DNA of 64,000 bases from Tausonia pullulans (lineage: Eukaryota > Basidiomycota > Tremellomycetes > Cystofilobasidiales > Mrakiaceae): assembly GCA_951802195.1 (NCBI GenBank), contig OX637637.1, positions 248,001 to 312,000 of the forward strand, read 5' to 3'. The number at the start of each line of letters is the position of its first letter. The stretch's first letter is position 1. The translations under genes and the position numbers were made by a program. This document shows, piece after piece, positions 1-10,706 of the stretch. Below the pieces are notes generated by a model. The model was not told where the DNA came from and searched no databases. It saw nothing but the letters and a program-made list of their open reading frames with translations.

Positions 1-1220
1 AGGCCACGGAGCAGTCCGGCGTCTACATCGCCACCGCCGGAGCCGACAGGCTCGACCTCTTTAAACCGCTCGTCGTCCAGGATCTCCGGCTGAGCGGACA
101 GGTCGCGTTCGTTGGATCGAGTTCCATGGAGGTCTTTGTCAAGATGGAGGGCCTTCGGGAGGACGGGCCCGACGAGACTCTCCTCCTCGGTGCGTACGCC
201 GCCTTGACAAAGAGGTTGGTGGAGTGCTGGCTGACACATTTCCCTGCAGGTCGCTTCACCATGGTCGCCCGAGACTCGCAGTCGCACGGAGCCCGCAAGG
301 TCGCTCCACTCATCGTCGAGTCGCCGGCTGAAAAGGCTCTCTTTGAGCTCGGCAAGGGTGCGTTGTTACCTCAGTCGCTCGCTAGCCTTCAGCCCTGATA
401 TTCTCTCCGTTCAACAGGTCACAAACGCCGCAAGAAAGAAGCCTCGCGCAACTCGCTTACCAAGGTGCCCCCGACGGCGCCTGAGCTCGCTGAACTCCAC
501 GCGTTCATGCTTCGCGGCGGGTCGTCCGTCGTCCCTGGCGGCGTGGCAATCGAGCCAGTAAAGATGAGCGAGACGGTGACGCAGGCGGACTTTTTGATGC
601 ATCCACAAGAGAGGAACCTGCACGGCATGGTTAGTCTCCATCTCTTTCCCCTCTCCGTCATCTGTCTTGCAGGGCCATTGACGTAATCGCATCTTCGCAG
701 GTGTTCGGAGGCTACCTCATGCGTCTGGCCTACGAGCTTTCCTACTCGAACGTCGTCATCTTTGCTCGGTCGCCCATGCGCTTCCTGTGTGTCTACTCCA
801 GCACTACCTAGACCTGACGCCGCCGCTGATCCTGTTCTCCCAGCTCTCTCGACGAGATCTCCTTCCAGCAGCCTGTCCCGATTGGCTCCGTCTTGCACCT
901 TACGGCTACCGTTACACACTGCTCACAGACGAACCAGGTCCACTCGCAGGTCACGGCCGACGTCGTCGATGTCAGCACGGGTGTGCGCAAGAAGACGAAC
1001 GACTTCCACTTTACGTGAGCTCGCGTATTCTCGCTTTTGAAATAAACAACCACGCTGATCCTTCGAAACTCAATGTAGATGGCTCAAGGACGACGACGAA
1101 CCCCTTGCGCGCGAGGTCATCCCAGTCACCTACTTCGAGAGCATGGCCTGGATTGAGGGCCGTCGGCGGCTTGACGTCGGTGACAAGATGCGGGGTCTCG
1201 CGCTCGCTCCACTTCTCTGA
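1..1220 (+). CDS. Acyl-CoA thioesterase, ACOT9 type (5' end cut by window edge)
   Basis: This is the 3' part of a double-hotdog thioesterase that splits acyl-CoA to free acid and CoA, in this family usually in mitochondria. Reading enters in frame at base 2. Five introns fit the frame, the first three at about 190-249, 358-417 and 630-700. The joined protein has the N-terminal hotdog end (SSSMEVFVKMEG), then a second domain with VFGGYLMRLAYELSYSN, a family hallmark, and IGSVLHLTATVTH. It ends with YFESMAWIEGRRRL and a short tail at the TGA of 1218-1220. The start codon and any targeting peptide lie outside the window. It converges on the NOP4 gene, 210 bp away. The family call is confident; the exact paralog and compartment are inferred. 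Confidence 0.85.
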
Positions 1221-1430
1221 TTTGTTCGGTACCTCCCTATCATCGTCTCAGTTCCACTCTGCATAGAACATCATATTTCCTTATCTTATAGGTCGCCAGC
1301 CTGCCTCGTAATCGCATCGTAGAGAGGAACTGTGTTTTTGAATTTTTTTTTGGCTTCGCGCGACCCAAATTTCACTTTTAGACAATGCCCTGCACCGCTT
1401 TGTCCAAAGAAAAAGTCATGTTATGACAGA

Positions 1431-4400
1431 TCAGGCGCCCTTCCTGTCCTTCCGCTCTCGCCGCTTCTTGCCAATGAGTGACCCAAGCTTCTGACGCTCC
1501 TCCTTCGCCTTGTTCTCCTTGCGCTCCTCGGCCGTCGGGGGCGCCGAAGCAGCCGCCTCAGCTGCAGCGGCCGCTTTGGCGTCGATGCGCTCTTTGGGTC
1601 CACGACGTCGCTTCTCGGCTCCACCGGCGTGGCCCTCGTCGTCGCCCTCGCGGGAACGCTTCTGCGCAAAGTTGGTGACCTTACTGACGCGGCGCTGGAC
1701 GACCTGTAAAGTCGAGGGAGCGTCAGGGATGAGATCGATAGAGAGGCGAGGCAGAAAGAGGGCCGCACCTGGACGTTCTCGATCGAGAACTCAATGATGA
1801 GGGTCTTCTTCATCACGACGTTGCGTCCGGCCTCAATGGCCTGGGTGAGCTCCTTGACCTTCTCCTGGAGCCGCTTGAGGCGTATCTCGAGCTCGCTCGA
1901 CTCGACGCGCTCCTTCTTCTTCGGCTGCGGGTGCTCGCCGTCGTCAGCGTCCTCGTCGTCGTTGTTGGTTGCGCCGCCCTTGCCCTTGCGCTGCTTCTTG
2001 GCGGACGGAGCGGACACCTCGAGAGATGAGGTCTCCTTCAGCTCCTCGAGCCTCGCCTCGTCGAGCTGCGACTTGGTCCGCTCGACGAGCTCCCCAAGCT
2101 CGACGTTGAACCATTCCCGCATAAGCGCCTCGATCGTCGGGTTGTTGTTAGCCCACCTCAGAACCCTGAGCGCGTCCTGGTGGCTCCTCATCTCGAGGAA
2201 ACCGTAACCCTTGGCCTTGCCGAGTCCCGTCAGCGGGTCGACACGGTCCGTCGCTCGAACGACCTTGGCCTGGATGACGGGCGTCTGACGCTCCTTCTTG
2301 CCCTTGGGCTTGGCGTTCCCCCGGCTGCTCTTCTCCTCAGCTTTGGCGACCGCAGCGGAGAGCGTGAGGTCACGGCTCTCGTCCTCGTCGAGACCCTCCC
2401 TCTCGCCCCGAGAGACTTCCGCCTCGAACTCGCGGACGGCGTGGATCGCCAGTCGCTTGAGGGTCCGCTCGGTGCAGAAGAGAGGGAGCTGCCGAATGGA
2501 AAGACGCGTCTTGGAGATGTAGAGAGAAGGGTTCGAGGCGAGCAGCGTCTTGCGCGAGTTGAACGACTCGGTCCGCTTCTCGAGCTCGACGGGCGGAAGG
2601 GTCGCGGCGGCGGGGGTGTTGGGGAAGATGACACCTTCCCGCATGAGGTATGTGTTGCGCTTGTCAACCTTCTCCTTGCGGCGCTCGGCCTCCTCTTTGA
2701 GCTTGGACGCCTCCTCCCGGGTGACGGCGAATTCGACCTGGAGGACACGGCCGTGCATGACGAGGCTCGCGGCGAGCGACGACGACGGATCGGCCGTGAG
2801 AATGGTCGGGGCGGCGAAGGGGTTGACGGTCCGGTCGCGAACAGGAACACTGTTGGCGCCAGATCCGGTCTCGACGTTCAAGAGGCGGGCCTGGTCGACG
2901 GCACGCTCGGCGTCCTCCTTCTTCCAGAAGCAGACGAAGCCCGTTCCGCGGGACCGGCCGGTAGCCCGGTCCATCGTGATGCGGGCGTAGCGGAGAGGTC
3001 CGTAGGTCCGGAAGCTATGTAGAAAAAATGGCAGGGGTCAGAGGGCTTGTTCTTTTGGGAATTTCAGAGAAGAGAAAGAGAGAGAATACATACAGCGTGC
3101 GAAGCTGATCCTCGGTGGCCTCGAAGCTGAGGTTCCGGATGAAGAGCGTCGTGCCCTCTTCCGGAGGAGGGAGGGCAGGCTTGGCGGGCACGGCGACCTC
3201 CTCCTCCTCCTCCTCCTCATCGACGGGCATCATGTCAGCATCCTCGTCCTCGTCCTCGTCTTCACCCTCCTTCGACTCCTCAGCGTCGTCCTCCTCCTCC
3301 GCGGTAGCAGGCTCCGCCTCGACAGCAGTCGGCGCCGCCTTCTCCGCCTCCTTCCACTTGTCTTTGCTCAACGCCCAGTCAACCGCGACCGTCCTCGCGC
3401 CGTCCTCGTTGCCGTTCTCGCCGATGACGGACCGGCCGTTAACCTCTTCGAGCGCTTTCTCCGCGTCCTTGCGGGTGAGCATCCAGACGAACGCGAATCC
3501 ACGAGCGCGGGGCTTGGCGGGCTTGTCCGGGTCGGCGGAGGCGGACTTCGGGGCGGGGAGAGGAGGAGGAAGGGTGATGGTGTGGATGGGGCCGTAAGGA
3601 AGGAAGAGGGCGTGGAGGGTCTGGTTGGTGGTCTGGAAAGCAGAGTAGAAAGCGTCAGCGCCGGTGAAGCCCGCCCGCACTTGGCGACAACAGCACTCAC
3701 GTCCCAGGGAAGGTTACGGATGATGAGACGCGACCCCTTAGAGATGGCGCCTCCATCCTTGCCTCCAGCGGCCTCGAGCTTGTCAACACGCTTCTTGAGG
3801 ACGCAGGAGAGAGTGTGCTCCTTGTACGTATGGGCGTGCAGCCGGGAGAGAGCCTCCTCCGCGAGCTTGTACGTGGGGAAGACGACGTGGGCTGCAGGAG
3901 GGATTGATTCTTCAGCGAGACTTCCTGCAGCAAGAGCGAGAAGGAGACACCCACCGATCGAGAGGTTGTCCTCGGTGACAGGATAGATGAGATCCTCAAC
4001 GTTGCCGACCTTGCGAATCTTCTTCCACAGGACGGCCTTGGTCAGGCCATCCGGCAAGTTGGAGACAACGAGTGTCCGAATGGCGTTCGGGTCCGAGGGC
4101 CCAGCCGAGGGCAAATCGTCAACGGAGATGTGGCTCTGTTGGGCCGTCCGAGGGAGAGCGGGACGCTTCTTATGGATCTTGGCTGGCGTCTCGTTCGACT
4201 CTGGGTCAGGGGCAGCGGGCTGCAGGGCGAGCAGGTGGTGCGTGACAGGGCGACCAAGCGAGACAAGGAGATCGAACAGGACCAGAAGATGGAGAGCGAC
4301 AGTGAGAAGGAAACAGAAATTACAGGGTCAGGCCTTAAGAGGGAGTTACACGACGAGCTCGTCGAGAACGACAGAACGACCAACGCACCCGCTTGCCCGC

Positions 4401-4843
4401 GAACTCGACACCTAGCCGACGGCCTTTGCCGTCACCGAAGCTTCCTCCGTTCATCTCGGCGACGGCACGTTCAGCATCCTCGCGCATGGCGTACGAGACA
4501 AAGCCAACACCCTTGGACTTCTTCGTCTCATGATCGAGTACGACGAAAGCGGACCGGACGGGTCCGACGTCCGAGAAGTGCGTCGTGAGGTCGGTGGTGG
4601 TAGCTTTTTGAGCGCGAGCAAGCAAATAAGTGCCAGCCAGTCAAGTTAGCACGTGCAATATGGAGGCTCGGGTCCGAACGAGACGCGTAAGGCGACGGAT
4701 CTAGACTAACCGGAGTAAGGAAGGTTGGAGACGAAGAGGGTCGTCGTCGTGAGCGGGTTGTAGTGGTCCTCAGGAGCCTCGCCATTGGCGAGGGCCTGCT
4801 TGCGCTCCTTGGCCGACGAGGTCGAAGCTTCGGCAGCGGACAT
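1431..4843 (-). CDS. NOP4: Nop4/RBM28-type multi-RRM ribosome biogenesis factor
   Basis: This is a nucleolar RNA-binding protein needed in yeast for 27S pre-rRNA processing and 60S subunit assembly. RRMs in order: LFVSNLPYS (near residue 38), RTLVVSNLPDG, SRLIIRNLPWDV, then after a long acidic stretch (EDEDEDEDADMMPVDEEEE) TTLFIRNLSFEA with RGTGFVCFWKKEDAERA. A fifth, more diverged RRM-like unit follows (TRLSIRQLPLF ... GKAKGYGFLEM). The basic tail ends near LIGKKRRERKDRKGA, fitting a nucleolar signal. The chosen ATG (4841-4843) gives MSAAEASTSSAKERKQ just ahead of RRM1. The second intron is about 270 nt, longer than its neighbours. After the last intron the frame moves to the one ending at 1431. 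Order and number of RRMs match Nop4 better than Mrd1. Confidence 0.88.
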
Positions 4844-5310
4844 GGTGGGGAAGCAGTTGAATCAGGGAGTGGTGGTCGTTGGTGCAAGAGGAAGGAGACC
4901 GGCAGTCCAGATTTCGCGCACTTGTGCGCACGGCCCTGACTAGAGGCTGATCTCTATGAACTTCCATCTGAACATCCGAACTTCAAGAGGTCCATTTCAT
5001 TTGTCAGGACAGTCGATCAAAGAGTAACCCGAGCGATGTGAAACCTGATCAAGGCTTAAATGACTGCATGCGCGAGTGCGCGCGCCAGAGTCTTTTTTTT
5101 TTCTTACGGCTCTTCAACTTTGAACATCAGACCATGTCTCTTTAGGTGGGTCATCGTAACACTTCCGAGAGTAGAAACCATGATTCATCACGCAAATCTC
5201 CGGTCGCCAACGAACGCTCGACGTGTCTGTACGCGTCGTCGAACTGATGCTCGAGACGCGTCGAAGTCCGTCTGACCACCAGCACCACCACCTCCCACTT
5301 CCCGCCCGCG

Positions 5311-7142
5311 ATGGCGACAACAGATCTACACCGGCTCTTTCTCCAGGCCCTCTTAACCCAGCCGTCACTCCCGGCTAAGCAAGCCCAGGAGCTGTACCAA
5401 CGTTGCGCGAAGGCTTGCCGGGGTGCGTGGTTGACGCACCTAATCTTTACTTTCGACGAGTGACCCCCGGTTGACGTATTTGTCCTCGTACCTATGTTCC
5501 AGCCGTCGACAAGGATACAGCTGAGCGATGTCCATCGGACGATGAGCTGCCCAGGGCGTGGGCAGCCTTTCGGGGCATGATTAACCAGAACTTGGAGCCT
5601 CTCGGCTTGGAGATCCGCGAGGAGACGGACCAGGTTTTGGGAGGAAAACGCGTCGCTCTCGTGAGTCTCGTATTACTACTACACCCTACTCGCAAGCACA
5701 AGAAGGAAGGCGGGAGGGGGGAAGGGTCGAAGGCGAACGGCTGCGAGGAGACAAATGCATCCTTTCGTATCGACTGCGCCGGCCTGTTCTTCCATGAGGT
5801 GACAGGTCCGCTGACAGCCGTTCTCCGCTCGCTTTCTCGGGACACTTAGATCAACACTGTTGCCGACCCATTAGCCCAGATTGCGAGCCCTTACTCACCC
5901 AAAGAGCTCGCATACTTGAAGCTCCTCGTGAGTCCCTATCCCGTCCTTTCCGGACGTCACCCGACACCCTTCTGACGGGCCCTTCCTCTCCAGATCGATG
6001 CCATCATCCTGGCCCCCAATTACGCCTTCTCTATCTCCACGGCCACCGCCCGCTCCATCGTCGGCGACCTCCGAAACGATGGGACCGCCGGTGAACTCTC
6101 AGCGATGCAGGCGGAGAAAGTCCTCGAGCGGCTCGTTGGTGTCGCGAGTGGTGGATGGTTGGTTGAATCGAGGTGAAAGCGTTCTCTCTTGCTTGTATCA
6201 TCCTCTTTTCGGGGGCTCTCATCGCTGGTTGGCGACTGACATGATTTGCCTCCTCTCCTTCCCAGGAACGGCGACTTCAGCCGCTTTCTTCTCTCTCAAC
6301 GAGCCATCATGGAGCTCGAGGACTACCTCAAGCAGACCTACATGACCAACCCAGACACCGCGGACGAGGACGAGCTTGCGGAAGAGGATCGACCCTTGCT
6401 GGTGTGTGAAGAGTGCCGGAATCTCGTCTTTGTCGTGCGTTTCGCCCTCCCTGTCGCCTTCTCTCTTCTCCTTCCATCTGACGCCTAAAAACGCACGTCT
6501 TTATTCTCCAGGGCAAGCTCTGCCCCGAATGCCCCACATCCCGCGCCGTTCATTCGCACTGCCTCGCCCGCATACTCATCCGACCCGGCGCGATATGCCC
6601 GGACGACATGTGCGGCCAGGCGTGGACCTACGAGACGGCTTGGCGCGAAGTTGGAGAATTGGCGGTCAGAGATGGCGACGAGCAAATTGCGAAAGCGAAG
6701 AGGAGGGCGAGGAACGCGACGGCGCTGGAAGAGAAGAGGGCGGCTGGTGGAGCGGCGGGGGAAGAGGATGAGGAGAGTGAGTGAACAGGCAGACAAACGG
6801 TCTTGCTTGAGATTCCGGCTCAACTGACAAATTTTCCTGGAATCTGACCAGGCGGATCGAGTCCAAGAAAGTCCGGGAAACGTGGGCGGTCTCCTGGATC
6901 GGAGGGGAAGTCGACGAGGAAGGGCAAGAGGGTCGCTGTCGCCGGGATGGGGTGCGCCTCTCGTTCGCTTATTTTCTCTTGATCATCAAGACTGACCGCT
7001 TTATTCCCGTGGTCCTTAGAGCCGAGGACGATGAGGAAGTCGACGACGATGACGGGCCTGTGAGTCGCCATCAGAGTCGTATTATCAGCGCGCCGCTGAC
7101 TGTTTGCAATGATGATGACAGGGATCCGAGGAGGAGGACTAG
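5311..7142 (+). CDS. NSE1: Nse1, RING-type subunit of the Smc5/6 complex
   Basis: Nse1 pairs with Nse3 and Nse4 in the Smc5/6 complex and carries a variant RING tied to ubiquitin ligase activity in DNA repair. The N-terminal winged-helix part reads MATTDLHRLFLQALLTQPSL, followed by QIASPYSPKELAYLKLLIDAI split over two exons, and then GGWLVESR, the usual Nse1 order. The C-terminal RING joins across an intron: VCEECRNLVFVGKLCPECP, HSHCLARIL, CPDDMCGQAW, giving the C4HC3 pattern of the family. A charged tail (KRRARNATALEEKRAA, later KSGKRGRSPGSEG) ends in SEEED at 7142. Several introns of 50-110 nt were inferred. The start is the first ATG ahead of a frame that runs to the conserved region. It diverges from NOP4 across about 470 bp. 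Confidence 0.85.
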
Positions 7143-8368
7143 GTGGAATGCTTGAATGGCGACAACCTTCATCCCATGTAGAACATCTCTTGTATTCTTC
7201 GATTCTCTAGCGTTTTACGTGTCTTCATGAGTGCATTAACAGAGGTAAAAAAAGACCAATCGTCTCCATCCCAAGAATTCACGAAACGATAAAGGAGGTC
7301 ATCTCGAAATCTCCTCATTTTCTTGATTGCGCCTTCAGCTAGACGCCTTATTGTGGACATAACCTTGCCTCAAGCTGTGAGGGAGTAGGGCGTGACGGGA
7401 GAGGAGTCACCATGCGCGTGGTGGTGCGCACGAGGAGCCTCTCTACATGCCGCAAACAGCCTCCGTAGCAGTGGAGGTACGGGGAAAGAACAGGATATAG
7501 TGTCAGCTATTTATTTATTTATTGGTTCAGCTTGTTCAGAACCCCCCTCAAATTTTCCCTAAGGGCCAAACTTACCTTATGTGTCTCGCCGCACACCTCT
7601 TCGGGCATCCGGAACCACCACCTAATCCGAAAACAAGGCCAAGACCAACACCGCCTGCAACCAGTGAAGAATCTCATCCTAGATGATCTTCGTACGCTGA
7701 GAGGCACAAAGGTAAGGGCGAGCGACAGCAGGATCGCCGTCAGGAGGTGCGGGAAGATATCAAGACCGCTTGTCCGTAGGTGGAAGTGTCGACAGATTGC
7801 ACAGTTCAGTTGTTGGAGGGACGGCCTTGTTCACCCCTGCACCATTCAAGTAACGATCCCACCCTGTCCTTCGAACTGCCCTCTCTAGATGCATGGGAGG
7901 CGGTCATCCTCCTCTTAAGATGACAGGATTCTCCATGCTGAATGGCGGACACGTGGAGGGGCCGCTTTCTCTTGTCTCTGAAAGGGACATACGCGATGGC
8001 GGTGAAGGAGCTAGATAGGTGTCTTCGGTCTACAAGATAATTTCAGATGTTGAAAGGGAAAAGGTCAAATCATCAAGGAGATGGCGATTGAGGGAAGAGT
8101 TCTACAGGCCGCAGGCAGAAGGGAGAGACGTATGACGGCGTTCGGCGGAGTGGTCCGTCCGCTCCGCTCACCTCCTCTCCTTCTCTCCTCAAACCACGAC
8201 CTTCTCCCTCTCAGATCCGAGACCCTAAGGTGAGTCCCTCCTTGCCGTGCTACTGAAAGGAGCTCCAGTATTGAATGACCTCTTTATAAAAGTCTGGGCC
8301 CCTCTCCTTCTCGCTTCACTCTCCTCCCTCACCCGACACGTTCTTTCTCGGACGCCTGTCTATTTCTC
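7143..8368. other. Intergenic region, nothing coding recognised
   Basis: About 1.2 kb separates the NSE1 stop from the next start. Short open frames exist on both strands but show no family motif or coherent splicing. I see a short ATTT run near 7507-7521, no tRNA, and a TATA-like site close to the downstream gene. It most likely holds the NSE1 3' end and the promoter of the RRM gene. Confidence 0.5.
8285..8291 (+). promoter_or_regulatory. TATA-like box of the RRM gene
   Basis: TATAAAA stands 78 bp before the proposed ATG at 8369 and is followed by a CT-rich stretch up to about 8350, a common arrangement at fungal promoters. There is no experimental support. Confidence 0.4.
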
Positions 8369-10524
8369 ATGAGCAAGTCCTCAATGTGCACGTTCGCACT
8401 CGCAACTCTTCCTGACCTAAACCTTGTGATAGGCCTCTTCTGCCGTTCACTACGGACCTCTGGGGTGGCCCGGCTGACTCCCCGCTCGACGACGACGTTC
8501 ACCGCCCGAGCTGTCTCTCGCGAACCGTCGACGTCCCCCAACTGGCCGACTTCAGTGCGTAACCTGGCCTCCGTCGCTCGCCTCCGCTGCAAGCTGAACA
8601 TCTCGATGCCCCTCAGTACTCACCAGAGTCGTCTGATTGGGAGAATGCGCTCGCCGAACCCTCGTCGGAACGTACAGCGGCGGCCTCTTCCTCGACGACG
8701 ACGCGCGCTCCGGGTTTACCGAAACGTAGCTTCCGGGAGAAGGTCAGGACCCCAGAGTACTCTAACTCGCTGTTCGTCTCCAACCTTCCATACTCTGGTC
8801 AGTAAAGCAACTCCCCTTCTGCCATACTCCTCTCACCCTCGGAACGCTAATGCCACCCGACACACCTCACCCCAGCCACAACCGACGATCTCCGCGCTCA
8901 CTTCCTCCCGATCGGTCCCATCCGCCCCGGCCTGACCTTTGTCGTCAAGGATAAGGACACGCAAATGTCCAAGGGGGTTGGGTTCGTCTCATTCCTGGAC
9001 AAAGCCGACTGCGAACGGGCTATTACGGAGCTGCATGGGTCGAGGCTGGAGGGGAGCGATTCACAGAGGCCGATAAGGGTAGAGGTTATTGGGAAGCCGG
9101 TGAGTTCTTGGACGATTAGAGAGGGGGAGAGAGTGGGGCTCGCTCGCTAACGCCGCCGCTCTCTCGACGACAGGGTGAAATCAAGAAGTCTACGCCATCA
9201 ACATTCACGACGACCCCCGCCGAATTTACGACCCCAGCAGCACCGTCATCAGCATCCATCCCTAAGAAGTTGTCTCAGCCCCGGTCAGTTGCTCGAGAGC
9301 CGCGGGCCAGCCTCACCGACGCCCAGCGACGATCCGCCAAGTGGCAGGTCGAGAAGTACGCCGAGTTCCAGGAGCTCACGGACGAGGCGCAGGCAATCGC
9401 GCTTGAAAGAGTGGAGAACAAGGTCGCGCTGGCTTCCAAGATTTGCGGTCAGTCGTCGGTGCAATTCGCCTTCCCCATGCGCTTGGTGCTGACGCTGCGT
9501 GACGTCTACAGACACCATGACGCAGATCTACTCCAGCCCCTTGCCCGTCATCGACAACTGGACACAAAAGCAGTACCGTCCTCTTCCACAAGGCGACTTC
9601 CTCCCTGTCCATCGATACGGCGTCGACCGACCGGGGCTCAAGAGCAGGAAATGGCGCAACGCCTGGATCCCGAGAGTGCGTTCTCTACATCTCTTTTCTT
9701 TGATAAAGCTATCTTAATCGCACAAACTCTCTCTCTCTTTCTCTCTTTTCTCCCTCTGATGTTGCGGGATGTTTTTCCAGCTCGGCGACCGCGTCATTAC
9801 CCCTTTCAACAGCTACGGCCACATCGTCGCCTTCCGCCCAGGACGCATCAAGCCAGGCTACGGTGGCGGTCCCATCCCCTCCCCCTCGTCCTCCTCTTCC
9901 CCCTCTTCCCTGTCTCCAAGCTCAACAGCAAGTATCGAGATGCCCCCCGACTGGCTCCTCCGCTCCGGCGCCCTCGGCGCCGACCTCGGCGTTGCGAGGA
10001 AGCAGGAGCTTCTCGATCAGGCAAGGCGGGACGGCGGCGTTGCAGAGGAGAAGCAGGCGCCGATGATCGCGGAGGTAGTGCTGGAGCTGCACCCGGAGAG
10101 TTTCGGGAACCCCGTGCCGCACAAGGTGTCGGTTTTGCGACCAGCCACCCTCTCGCACAAGTGGGTCCTGGCGCTCCAGAGGGAGACAGGCTACGAGAGC
10201 CTGCTGGAAGCGAGGAAGGCTGGGTGGGTCGGGGTGGCTGAAAGAGCTGCGAAGCAGAATGAAGAGAGGAAGAGGATGGAGAAGACGGAGAGGAAGGCGA
10301 AGGCGGCGGCGGCCAAGCCGAAGCGGAGAGAGTCGAAGGTGAAGGAGGTCAAGGAGGAGACCGGCAAGGAGGCAAAGGCGGAGGGGGGTGGTCCGGCTGC
10401 CGAGGTTGGCGAGATGACCGAAGGGCGGGTGGTGAAACCGGCGAAGGCGACAGAGTCTAGCAGTAGAGACGACTCTTCGAGCAAGCAGCTCTCTCCGGAT
10501 TCGCCTCGAGAGACTACCACATGA
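8369..10524 (+). CDS. Single-RRM protein with conserved unknown C-terminal region
   Basis: An RNA-binding protein whose family I do not recognise. The RRM is clear: SLFVSNLPYS ends one exon, then ATTDDLRAHFLPIGPIRPG and KGVGFVSFLDKADCERAI follow. After it come a Ser/Thr/Pro linker, a helical part (RRSAKWQVEKYAEFQEL), IYSSPLPVIDNWTQKQYRP, and GDRVITPFNSYGHIVAFRPG, which looks like a small beta-barrel of KOW or Tudor kind. The last 100 residues are basic and coiled-coil-like. The 5' end is my own splice model: the ATG at 8369, a first intron of about 47 nt and a second of about 39 nt, giving MSKSSMPLLPFTTDLWGG. That end is uncertain, while everything from the RRM onward is firm. It ends head-on against the GH20 gene. 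Confidence 0.65.
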
Positions 10525-10706
10525 TTCAATCTCATGTCATCTCAGGGAGGGTGTGTCTCCTTCCCGTCAAACAGTCAAATCGCAAGCCCCGGGCCGGAGA
10601 GCGCACCACCTACGAAGCGAGAGATTCTTCATCAGCCGCCGAGTTTCAAGGCTGACTGAGGACGACGACGAACAAGGGCTGAAGAGTATTGGCTCCGATG
10701 CCTCGG

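Noticed and set aside
7532-7888. 118-codon plus-strand frame downstream of NSE1
   Set aside because: No motif, no hydrophobic or coiled pattern, and no splice partner; it is likely a chance frame.
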